Positions 22,457-32,105 of a DNA stretch of 64,000 nucleotides are shown one piece after another; within the stretch, counting starts at the first letter, position 1; the number at the start of each line of letters is the position of its first letter. The notes beneath the pieces were generated by a model. That model saw nothing but the letters and a program-made list of their open reading frames with translations. It had not been told where the DNA came from and searched no databases. Position numbers and translations under genes: made by a program. Origin of the DNA: Balaenoptera acutorostrata (taxonomy: Eukaryota; Chordata; Mammalia; Artiodactyla; Balaenopteridae); contig NC_080077.1 of NCBI RefSeq assembly GCF_949987535.1, positions 40,690,561-40,754,560 on the forward strand, in the 5' to 3' direction.

Positions 22457-23484
22457 CAAACAGACTCCAACAACCCATTAAAAGGATCATACACCATGAT
22501 CAAGTGGGATTTATCCCAGGGATGCAAGGATTCTTCAATATGTGCAAATCAATCAATGTGATACACCATATTAATAAATTGAAGAATAAAAACCATATGA
22601 TCATCTCAATCAATGCAGAAAAAGCTTTTGACAAAATTCAACAACCATTTATGATAAAAACTCTCCAGAAAGTGGGCATAGAGGGAACCTACCTCAACAT
22701 AATAAAGGCCATATACAACAAACCCACAGCAAACATCATTCTCAATGGTGAAAACCTGAAAGCATTTCCTCTAAGACCAGGAACGAGACAAGGATGTCCA
22801 CTCTCACCACTAATATTCAACATAGTTTTGGAAGTCCTAGCCACGGCAATCAGAGAAGCAAAAGAAATAAAAGGAATACAAATTGGAAGAGAAGAAGTAA
22901 AGCTGTCACTGTTTGCAGATGACATGATACTATACATAGAGAATCCTAAAAATGCCACCAGAATACTACTAGAGCTAATCACTGAATTTGGTAAACTTGC
23001 AGGATACAAAATTAATGCACAGAAATCTCTTGCATTCCTATACACTAATGATGAAAAATCTGAAAGAGAAATTAAGGAAACACTCCCATTTACCATTGCA
23101 ACAAAAAGAATAAAATACCTAGGAGTAAACCTACTGAGGGAGACAAAAGACCTGTATGCAGAAAACTATAAGACATTGATGAAAGAAATTAAAGATGATA
23201 CACACAGATGGAGAAATATACCATGTTCTTGGATTGGAAGAATCAATATTGTGAAAATGACTATACTACCCAAAGCAATCTACAGATTCAATGCAATCCC
23301 TATCAAATTACAAATGGCATTTTTTACAGAACTAGAACTAAAAATCTTAAAATTTGTATGGAGACACAAAAGACCCCGAATAGCCAAAGCAGTCTTGGGG
23401 GAAAAAAACGGAGCTGGAGGAATCAGGCTCCCGGACTTCAGACTATACTACAAAGCTTCAGTAATCAAGACAATATGGTACTGA
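22450..23484 (+). pseudogene. L1 ORF2 reverse transcriptase core (broken, catalytic Asp changed)
   Basis: The 344-codon frame includes GFIPGMQG at residues 20-27, '[13 protein letters not shown]' at 52-64, '[12 protein letters not shown]' about 112-123 and the catalytic FADD at 155-158. In the family the motif-A segment reads ...SIDAEKAFDK; here codon 55 (22612-22614) is AAT, Asn, in place of the metal-binding Asp, which should abolish polymerisation. The FADD aspartates are kept. The frame ends at 'IKTIWY' with TGA at 23482-23484 where relatives have TGG. Downstream ORF2 text continues in frame with a second stop, then a 2-base loss near 23771. It has no functional promoter or complete ORF. 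Confidence 0.95.
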
Positions 23485-23815
23485 CACAAAAACAGAAATA
23501 TAGATCAATAGAACTGGATAGAAAGCCCAGAGATAAACCCACGCACCTATGGTCAACTAATCTATGACAAAGGAGGCAAGGATATACAATGGAGAAAAGA
23601 TAGTCTCTTCAATAAGTGGTGCTGGGAAAACTGGACAGCTACATGTAAAAGAATGAAATTAGAACACTCCCTAACACCATACACAAAAATAAACTCAAAA
23701 TGGATTAGAGACCTAAATGTAAGAATGGACACTATAAAACTCTTAGAGGAAAACATAGGAAGAACACTCTGACGTAAATCACAGCAAGATCTTTTATGAT
23801 CCACCTCCTAGAGTA

Positions 23816-24076
23816 ATGGAAATAAAAATAAAAATAAACAAATGGGACCTAATGAAACTTAAAAGCTTTTGCACAGAAAAGGAAACCATAAACAAGACGA
23901 AAAGACAACCGTCAGAATGGGAGAAAATACTTGCAAATGAATCAATGGACAAAGCATTAATCTCCAAAATATATAAACAGCTCATGCAGCTCAATATTAA
24001 AAAAATAAACAACCCAATCCAAATATGGGCAGAAGTCCTAAATAGACGTTTCTCCAAGAAGACATACAGATGGTGA
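23816..24076 (+). pseudogene. L1 ORF2 C-terminal region fragment
   Basis: The 86-codon frame '[13 protein letters not shown]...[17 protein letters not shown]...IYKQLMQLN' is the conserved stretch downstream of the reverse transcriptase. It is separated from the RT frame by a stop at 23484, a second stop and a frameshift near 23771. The cysteine-rich C-terminal segment (C-W-W-E-C in the copy at 31.3 kb) is missing because of the deletion at about 24126. Confidence 0.88.
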
Positions 24077-24360
24077 AGAAGCCCATGAAAAGCTGCTCAA
24101 CATCACTAATCATTAGAGAAAGTTGACGTACATATATACAATGGAATATTACTCAGCCATAAAAAGGAATGAAATTGGGTCATTTGTAGAGATGTGGATG
24201 GATCTAGAGACTGTCATACAGAGTGAAGTAAGTCAGAAAGAGAAAAACAAATATCATATATCAACGCATATATGTGGAACCTAGAAAAATGGGATAGACA
24301 AACTGGTTTGCAGGGCAGAAATTGAGACCCAGATGCAGAGAACAAACATATGGACACCAA

Positions 24361-24382
24361 GGGGGGCAAGTGGGGGGGGGGG
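24361..24382 (+). repeat. G-run pair in L1 3' UTR
   Basis: 'ggggggcaagtgggggggg' and following Gs give two long G runs separated by four or so bases. Such tracts in L1 3' UTRs can form G-quadruplexes. Confidence 0.75.
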
Positions 24383-24511
24383 TATTGGTGGTGTGATGAA
24401 TTAGGAGATTGGGATTGACATATATACACTTATATGTATAAAATGGATAGCTAATAAGAACACACTGTATAAAAAATAAATAAAATAAAATTCATAAAAA
24501 GACTACAAAAT

Positions 24512-25150
24512 ATATATTTGGATCCCATTTTTATAAAACATATAATCATATACAAATGGAAGTATATGTACTTAATTTTTAGGAGTAATTGTCTTAGGTT
24601 ACTAGGAATTTTGGTGGTAATTTCCTCAGTTTTGCTTATCTTTATCTTCATTTTTTTAAATTGAAAAAATTACCTGTGTAATTTTTCTTAGAGAAAATAA
24701 TCACTTAAAAATAAAGGTATTCACTGTTTTTTATATGACTGGGATAATTTATTTTAGGAATGCTAGAGATAAGAAAGATACAGAAAACAAATTGCTAAAA
24801 TTCCATTTACATATTTGCATTGTTCACGAGTTTTAATACAAAACATTTGTATCTTAATTTTTAAAATTTTTTGTATCATCTTCTTGCTACAAAGATATTC
24901 TTTAAAAAGGAAACACAGATAATCATGCTTACAAATATAATAGAAATATTTGGGTCATACATTAATTTTCTTCATTCCCAGGCTTGTAATACACATACAT
25001 TATAAGTTTAATATACTTTAAAATAATTTAACTGTACTAATTTGTTTTCAAATGTAATTAATACCTCCCTATCACAATAATATATTTTTCTGTCTTAGCT
25101 TTTCTTTCTGATACTTAATTTCCTTTAGGCTAAGTGTTCATATTGTTTCC
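24512..25150. other. Unique A+T-rich DNA
   Basis: No gene or recognised repeat; many short A and T runs. Confidence 0.5.
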
Positions 25151-25154
25151 TTTT

Positions 25155-25285
25155 ACCAGATAAGAAAATAAAAGCTTGGACAGATCATCCAAATTTCCCA
25201 AGACCACGCACCTAATAAGTATTATAGTTGAGATTTGAATCCAAGCATTCTGATTCCAGAATCCATTTGTCTAACCACCACCTAA
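25155..25285 (-). repeat. MIR fragment
   Basis: 'cccaagaccacgcacctaat', 'aagtattatagttgagattt', 'gaatccaagcattctgattc' and 'cagaatccatttgtctaacc' reproduce, on the plus strand, the reverse of the MIR head and core ('aaggtcacacagctagtaag...gattcgaacccaggcagtct'). Confidence 0.8.
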
Positions 25286-28185
25286 TATTTGTAAGTCTCT
25301 GATTATTAAGCACCATGATAGATATATATTATGTTATCTGCTAACTGATTATATTAGTCACTTTACACAAAAGGGAAAGCTATTTCCCATATGGTCTATA
25401 GTCATATTCAGGATGACCCAGAGACTCAAAATAAATATTTTAAGTAATTCAAGTCAGAATAAAAAGGGAAGGAAGAAAGGCATAAAGTGAGAAGGTCAAT
25501 CAGATTTATGCTGGAAAGTTTATTCATAGGAAGGGAAAGAACATAGTTTGGAGATATAATGACTCATAATGTCCATGATGTGGATAGGAAATAAACTAGG
25601 AAACAAACCACAGTTCTGAAATGAGAAGGCTTTGAGAGTACTGCAAAGTTTTTTCAACTTAAGTTCCATGTTTTCTATAAAGTACTTGTATTTATAAATT
25701 GAAACTTCATATTTTGTGGATTAAAGCCATTCTTTTGAAAATGAAGTCATTGACTGTCCAGTAATAAAAGTAAACTTAATGGTAGACTTGAAACCCTTCA
25801 AGGATAATTTCCATTTCTCTTTCCCATTTTGATTCAGTTGTGATGCTGCTCGTCTTATTAACAGTTCCCGTTGTTCTTATTACTTTGCTTAATTTAATAA
25901 GATCCTTCCCTCTAATTGTACATGTTTACTTTGTACAGTTTTTTAAAAGTCAATTTTGGCCACTTAGCTGTCTGAATATTAAACTCAACTCCATTTAAAT
26001 ATAGTTAAATATAATCTGGGGTATTTTTACTAAGTGGTTAGCTATTTAAGTGGTTTAGGTGGATAAACTACAAACTAATTGTATTCTGAAATAGAAAAGA
26101 CTATGAAAATGTTTTGGTGCTTCATTAAAAATTAAGACTTAACTGTTCTACTTTGAAAGGGAGAAGTAATATATAAAACTGCATTTGGGGGCAATAGAAA
26201 TTGAAAACATTTTACTTGGTCTAGTGTTCACCTCTACAAATCTTACAAATATCATTTATTAATCCTAACAGGTTTGTTTTTTTTTTTTGAAGTTGGCCAG
26301 TGATCATAAAGATGAAAAGCCTAGCTATAAAAAACTTGTAAAATTTTTTTAAAGATATTTTCTTGACCATAAGTCAATATTAGAGACTAACAATAATACT
26401 ATAGTTTCCCTATTAAGCGTAATTGGTTTTTGTCTATGGATCCCCTTAGAGGAAACTGCATTCTATCTGCTCATATTCATGAAAAAGAGAAAGAAGTATA
26501 GTGTCACTAGGATCTCAAAATATTTTTTTCATTTAATATTAGAGCAGAAGATGGTTGGTTTCTTAATCCCTTGAAGCACAATACAGAAATGCTTGGTTCT
26601 CAGTGAGAGGTAACTCTGTCTGGCTCTTATCACTAAAGAAAATTGAGTTAGAAATAGAGTATATCTGTGTTAGTCACTAACAGTTATAAGGTTTATATAA
26701 GAGTGACAGTTTGCCCTACAAAATACTTAGTAATTTTATCACATCATGTGCTTCCAGGTGCCAAGCAACTGTTCCTGGTTTTATTATAGATTCACTCCCT
26801 GCCAGTTTATTGTGTTTCAGACAATAGCTAATGCAGACCATGGGAACCTCGGCTAAAAGGTATTCCCTGACAGTATCCGGATGTCATACATACATTTCTG
26901 GTGGGAAAACAAGGTGGATAACACTGCGTCATTGAATAATAAACAAATAACATATAAAGTTACTTCATTAGTATGAGGAAATTCATGCTAAATTAGGAAG
27001 CATGTTTGTTTAGGATAGGAAATGCTATATATGTTGAACATGCAAAGAAAAAAACAATTTCTTCTGTGTGGAAATTTAATAAACAAAATGCTTAGGTTTT
27101 CCAGGTGTTTGTCAGAGTTAAATTGGTTTTCCACTCAGTTTCCATCCTTCTATTCTAATAGTGTTCATTTACTTTGTCTCATTCTAAGGGATGACTATAA
27201 AACATTTTTTTAAATGTTAGTGTTCTTTTTGTGTTGTAAGAGGTGCTAGTTAAACTTACTTGTATTTTTACCCCAGAATATTTTTCAAAGAAACACCAAA
27301 ATAAATTTTATTCCAGTCTCATTAAATGCAAAAAAGGATTTAAAAGGGGTACTGTCAAATTTATCAAGAGTAAATGCATCTACTTTTTCAGTTTTTTATT
27401 TATTGTTACAAAAAGAGCACTGAGCAGGTGTACTTGGCTAACATAATGCAATGAATTAAAATTCTCATTTAGATCTGAGGAAAAAAAATAAACAATTTCA
27501 TGTCAGATTAAATTAAAGTTTCTACATAAAAGGTAATTAATTTAAGTATTTTCAGAATTTATTCATACAAGGTAAACCTTCATAAGGTAACACTTAGCTT
27601 CAAGAGTATCTAGTGCTTCTTAATTCTAAATTAATTACTTATATATTAATATTATATTAACATATAATATCAATTACTTATTATATTAATAACAATACTA
27701 AAGTGCTTTTTATTGTTTATATTGCTTGTTGCCTCAATTCCTTATGAAAAAAATAAAACCACATCCATTTTACATCAGTATGCTCTATGTACTCAAAATA
27801 AACACATGCCAGTTGGGCTCATTCACATGGTCACATCATTGTATGTCAGGAAAGCAGCTACCTAAGCCACTTTGGGCAACCCAAATGAAAAAGTTCTCTC
27901 AGTCGTCATTAGGTCACATGATTTTTTTTTAACATTCGCCATTAGTTTAGCCTGCGCTTGATTATATGCTGGCGGCAGAGGTCCCTAGAGACAATGTGAA
28001 ACTGTGTAAGGCAAGTGGCATCTCTGCTGCATTCTATTTCTAAAAGCAAGTCACAGGGCCAGCTGAGGAGATGCTATAAAGCCACACTGCAAAGGGCATG
28101 AATATAGGGAGGGGTGCAGAATTATGGCCATTTTTGCAATCAAATATGCCATGTGTTTAATATTGAAGTGGGGGAGGGACAATAC
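25286..28185. other. Unique non-coding DNA
   Basis: About 2.9 kb without a recognisable element. It is A+T-rich, with a locally repetitive AT block at 27630-27695 ('attacttatatattaata' recurring as 'attacttattatattaata'). Frames at 27022-27213, 27243-27446 and 27726-27932 are 63-68 codons with no known motif. Confidence 0.55.
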
Positions 28186-28189
28186 TACC

Positions 28190-28312
28190 ACCAATATAAC
28201 AAGCATGTATTGAATATTTATCATGTACCAGGTGTATATGATTATGCTTCACAAAAATTTTATAAGGTTTTGTTGTTCCCATTTTACTAATGGGAAAACT
28301 GAGGCAATACAA
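28190..28312 (-). repeat. MIR fragment
   Basis: 'gcatgtattgaatatttatc', 'atgtaccaggtgtatatg', 'cattttactaatgggaaaac' and 'tgaggcaatacaag' are the reverse-strand 3' half and core of MIR. Confidence 0.75.
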
Positions 28313-29100
28313 GATGATGTTTGTGTTATAACAAAAGTATTGATGACAATATTTTTATGTTCAAAATTAAATAACCTTGAATTATTCTGAGATCTAAAAA
28401 TCAATTATTAGAAGAAAAAAATCAGTTGTTAGGAGGAAAAAATAAAAGAACAGAATCACCTTTACAAGTGGGAGAGTCTAATACCTAAAATAGAAATGCT
28501 ATCACCTATTTCTGTTAATCAGATAATGTTGTCTTCCTGGACAAAGAACACTGTCTTTCACGGACTATTGTAATACTGAGCAGTGATAATAATATTTAAA
28601 TGTCTTCCTATCTATGTAATTAGTATAGGGAATTCCTATCAATGTTCTTGCTATATTCCATAGATGTCACCAGTGTGTTTTGAATGAGGGTAAACAGTGG
28701 TACCTTTTATCAGCACCTGTTGTTTTTTTGTTTGTTTTTGTGAAAAGTACATACACATCAAATATATATATATATTTTTTAATTCCCTTATTTACTGACT
28801 CACTTAGCTGCAACCAGTTTACATGTCAAAGAAATGAGAGAAGGAAAGAGAAGGCACAAAGTTTCTGAAAGTCAGAAGGGTTTTATATCAAGATAGGAAT
28901 GCTGTGAACTCATACTTAACCATAAAATATGGACAATAACATGAAAAGAATTCCTCACTGTATTACTTAGCAAGAACAAGATTCCTAAATGTTTAGAAGG
29001 ATACCTAATTTGTCTTAAAATTCTGCTGTCTGGCAAGCATAATTAATTTTACCATATGGTTCATGGACATTGCAAATTAGGGAGATTATGAAAATGTCCT
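28313..29100. other. Unique DNA
   Basis: No recognised element; a short TA run at about 28763-28775. Confidence 0.5.
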
Positions 29101-29104
29101 TGAT

Positions 29105-29335
29105 TAGAAGTCAGGAGACTATTCTGAATGCTGCTCTCCATTATAAACCATGTGACTTCATGCAAATTAATTTTTGCAAGCCTCAGTTTTCCCATTTATA
29201 ATGCAGTATTGAAATGATGATACTTGCCCTGCCTTCCTAACTGAATTTTGCAAAACTCAAAGTTGATGATGTGGTGATGGTGTTGTGTAAACTGTACAGC
29301 ACTAGACAGATATCAGGAATGACTGATAATGGCAA
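29105..29335 (+). repeat. MIR SINE
   Basis: 'ccatgtgacttcatgcaaat', 'taatttttgcaagcctcagt', 'tttcccatttataatgcag', 'atgatacttgccctgccttc' and 'gtacagcactagacagatat' follow the MIR order from core to 3' end. Confidence 0.75.
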
Positions 29336-29824
29336 TGGGACATGTGTATTGGTACCTCTGCTGCACTGACCATGGGTTATAGAAGTTTATGAAGATTCCT
29401 TCTTCAAAATGTGCACTCAACCTGTTTCTAATTTAGACAACACTCTATCCTTTATATGGTAATAAGATAGAGGAATAGATCAAAACATTTATATTATTAA
29501 AAGTTAATAAAATATAAAGCTCCCATCTGTGTGAGACTGTGATATACAAATGGAACAGTTTTGAATCACAATAAGTAAAAAACTACTGTCAACTTTTCTA
29601 TTCTTTTGCAACAATTTAATAAGGAGATGTCATGACAGATTTTATGATCTTCTAAGCAAGGTAGAATATCAGCAATCTGAGAAAAGAGGGGAATGCAATG
29701 CATGATAAAACTGGGAGGAGCAACCGTGCCCAAGGAGTCATATAACGTTTCAGAGATCCCACTTAACAGATGAGGATGTAAGTTTTAGTTAAGAGAAAGC
29801 AGTCCATCATGGATGATAATGTCA
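29336..29824. other. Unique DNA
   Basis: Nothing recognisable. Confidence 0.45.
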
Positions 29825-29829
29825 GTGGT

Positions 29830-30020
29830 AGCTACTGTGTATTTAGCTTGGTTTCTGTATCACTTCTTTACATGTACTGTCGTGTTTATTCTTAACAACA
29901 TCAGTATAGACTATTAGTCTCCCTTTACAAATAAGAATACAGGTTTAAAAGATTATGTAATCTGGCCACAAAATGCCACCAAAACGGCTCAGTAGCAGGC
30001 TCAGTCTTCAATCCAGCTCT
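29830..30020 (-). repeat. MIR SINE
   Basis: 'cactgtgtatttagc'-like start, 'tctttacatgtactgtcgtg', 'tttattcttaacaacatcag', 'ctccctttacaaataagaat' and 'gtagcaggctcagtcttcaa' follow the reverse MIR order. Confidence 0.7.
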
Positions 30021-30494
30021 AGCTATTACAAAAGGGCAAAGGATAGTAAGAAAATATCTGAGGCTTCAGTCATGTTTTTTATTTGGAACCATCTTACTTT
30101 TTTTTTCACTAATCCAGTCTGATTTTACACAGAGTTTTATTATAGATAGTTCAGTGAAAAGAAAATTCTTTCTCTCACTTAGAGAAGTTAATTGCTTGTG
30201 AAAATAATAAAAGTTTAAAGTGTTGAGAGGTGTTTCAACACTTCATTAAGTTTGCCCAGAATTGGCAATAAATTCAAAAATTTACTTGAGTACTTATTTA
30301 GCTCCTTCACTAGGCACTATAGAGAATGGAAAAAAATGAAAAATACGAATTATCATTTCTTGGGGGAACTCATGGCTTCTTTGGCAATAAGGCACCATAA
30401 ATAATAACAATCTAAAATTTAAATAATAAGTTTTTTAAATAGCAATCTTAAATTAAAAGTAATAGGTTTAAAAATAATGAAAATACAACTTCCT
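30021..30494. other. Unique A+T-rich DNA before the L1
   Basis: No gene. The last ~100 bases are AAT/TTTAAA-rich, a plausible L1 target. Confidence 0.45.
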
Positions 30495-31226
30495 AAAGCA
30501 ATCTTGAGAAAGAAAAACAGAGCTGCAGGAATCAGGCTCCCGGACTTCAGACTATACTACAAAGCTACAAAAATCAAGAGAGTATGGTACTGGCACACAA
30601 ACAGAAATATAGATCAATGGAACAGGATAGAAAGCCCAGAGATAAACCCACGCACCTATGGTCAACTAATCTATGACAAAGGAGGCAAGGATATACAATG
30701 GAGAAAAGATAGTCTCTTCAATAAGTGGTGCTGGGAAAACTGGACAGCTACATGTAAAAGAATGAAACTAGAACACTCCCTAACACCATACACAAAAATA
30801 AACTCAAAATGGATTAGAGACCTAAATGTAAGACCAGACACTATAAAACTCTTAGAGGAAAACATAGGAAGAACACTCTTTGACATAAATCACAGCAAGA
30901 TCTTTTTTGATCCACCTCCTAGAGTAATGGAAATAAAACCAAAAATAAACAAATGGGACCTAATGAAACTTCAAAGCTTTTACACAGCAAAGGAGACCAT
31001 AAACAAGATGAAAAGACAATCCTCAGAACAGGAGAAAATTTTTGCAAACAAAGCAACTGACAAAGGATTAATCACCAAGATTTACAAGCAGCTCATGCAG
31101 CTCAATATGAAAAAAAAAAAACAACCCAATCAAAAATGGGCAGAAGACCTAAATAGACATTTCTCCAAAGAATATACAGATTGCCAACAAACACATGAAA
31201 GGATGCTCAACATCACTAATAACTAG
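30477..31226 (+). pseudogene. L1 ORF2 downstream region, truncated and frameshifted
   Basis: The 249-codon frame starts 6 codons upstream of the L1 boundary in flanking DNA, so its Met is accidental. It then reads '[13 protein letters not shown]', '[20 protein letters not shown]', '[18 protein letters not shown]' and '[20 protein letters not shown]', the conserved ORF2 segment after the RT. It ends early ('NITNN') because a 2-base loss near 31172 shifts the frame. No endonuclease or RT is present, so it cannot be active. Confidence 0.93.
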
Positions 31227-31307
31227 AGAAATGCAAATCAAAACTGCAGTGAGGTATCACCCCACACCAGTCAGAATGGCCATTATCAAAAAATCTACCA
31301 ACAATAA

Positions 31308-31733
31308 ATGCTGGAGAGGGTGTGGAGAAAGGGAACCCTCTTGCATTGTTGGTGGGAATGTAAATTGATACAGCTACTATGGAGAACAGTATGGAGGTTC
31401 CTTAAAAAACTACAAATAGAACTACCATACGATCCAGCAATCCCACTACTGGGCATATACCCTGAGAAAACCATAATTCAAAAAGAGTCATGTACCACAA
31501 TGTTCATTGCAGCTCTATTTACAATAGCCAGGACATGGAAGCAACCTAAGTGTCCATCGATAGATGAATGGATAAAGAAGATGTGGCACATATATACAAT
31601 GGAATATTACTCAGCCATAAAAAGAAACGAAATGGAGTTATTTGTAGTGAGGTGGATGGACCTAGAGACTGTCATACAGAGTGAAGTAAGTCAGAAAGAG
31701 AAAAACAAATACCGTATGCTAACACATATATAG
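31308..31733 (+). pseudogene. L1 ORF2 C-terminal cysteine-rich region
   Basis: The 141-codon frame contains '[15 protein letters not shown]', part of the cysteine-rich motif of ORF2, then '[16 protein letters not shown]', '[19 protein letters not shown]' and 'KKMWHIYTMEYYSAIKRNE', ending 'YRMLTHI'. It returns to the same phase as the frame upstream because a 1-base loss near 31330 compensates for the earlier 2-base loss. The first Cys pair of the motif is therefore translated out of register. Confidence 0.93.
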
Positions 31734-31820
31734 GGAATCTAAAAAAAAAAAAAAGTTCTGAAGAACCTATGGGCAGGACAGGAATAAAGACGCAGACGTA
31801 GAGAATGGAATTGAGGACAT

Positions 31821-31985
31821 GGGGAGGGGGAAGGGTAAGCTGGGAGGAAGTGAGAGAGTGGCATGGACTTATATATACTACCAAATGTAAAATAGATAGC
31901 TAGTGGAAAGCAGCCGCATAGCACAGGGAGATCAGCTCGGTGCTTTGTGACCACTTAGAGGGCTGGGATAGGGAGGGTGGGAGGG
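31821..31985 (+). repeat. Two G-quadruplex-like tracts in L1 3' UTR
   Basis: At 31821-31843, four G runs (GGGG, GGGGG, GGG, GGG) are separated by loops of 1, 2 and 6 bases. At 31970-31985, GGG runs recur with loops of 1-4 bases ('gggatagggagggtgggag'). Both satisfy the simple four-run quadruplex rule. Polypurine tracts are a known feature of mammalian L1 3' UTRs. Confidence 0.85.
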
Positions 31986-32105
31986 AGACGCAAGAGGGAG
32001 GAGATATGGGGATATATGTATATGTATGGCTGATTCACTTTGTTATAAAGCAGAAACTAACACACTTGTAAAGCAATTATACTCCAATAAAGATGTTTAA
32101 AAAAC

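Larger units (their letters stand above)
20815..24498 (+). mobile_element. Younger L1 with internal deletions, bounded by 13-bp target-site duplication
   Basis: A perfect 13-bp direct repeat 'aagactacaaaat' at 20802-20814 and 24499-24511 marks the insertion. The first ~296 bases are L1 5' UTR ('aaggttctgagccccatgtc', 'gaatcagactttgaaggc'). At about 21110 the text jumps into the ORF2 endonuclease region, so the rest of the 5' UTR, ORF1 and the start of ORF2 are missing. ORF2 then runs in broken frames to about 24120. A second jump (about 24126) removes roughly 0.4 kb that is present in the 30.5-kb copy. The 3' UTR is G-rich and ends in an AAATAAAATAAA-type tail. Because the duplication surrounds both the 5' UTR and the tail, this was one long insertion that later lost internal DNA, or was deleted before integration. 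Confidence 0.93.
30495..32105 (+). mobile_element. 5'-truncated L1, 3' end of ORF2 plus full 3' UTR
   Basis: The L1 text starts inside ORF2 at 'aaagcaatcttgagaaag' (just after the reverse transcriptase) and runs through the ORF2 end to the 3' UTR. The UTR contains 'gtggaaagcagccgcatagc', 'acagggagatcagctcggtg' and 'ctccaataaagatgttt', then an A-rich end. The 3' UTR differs from that of the 20.8-24.5 kb copy, so two L1 subfamilies are present. 5' truncation is the usual result of incomplete reverse transcription. No convincing target-site duplication was found. Confidence 0.93.

Noticed and set aside
22689..23096. 135-codon minus-strand frame
   Set aside because: Shadow of the L1 reverse transcriptase on the opposite strand.
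23562..24057. Minus-strand frames of 80 and 87 codons, repeated at 30671-30886
   Set aside because: Antisense shadows of the L1 ORF2 C-terminal region; they recur because the L1 does.
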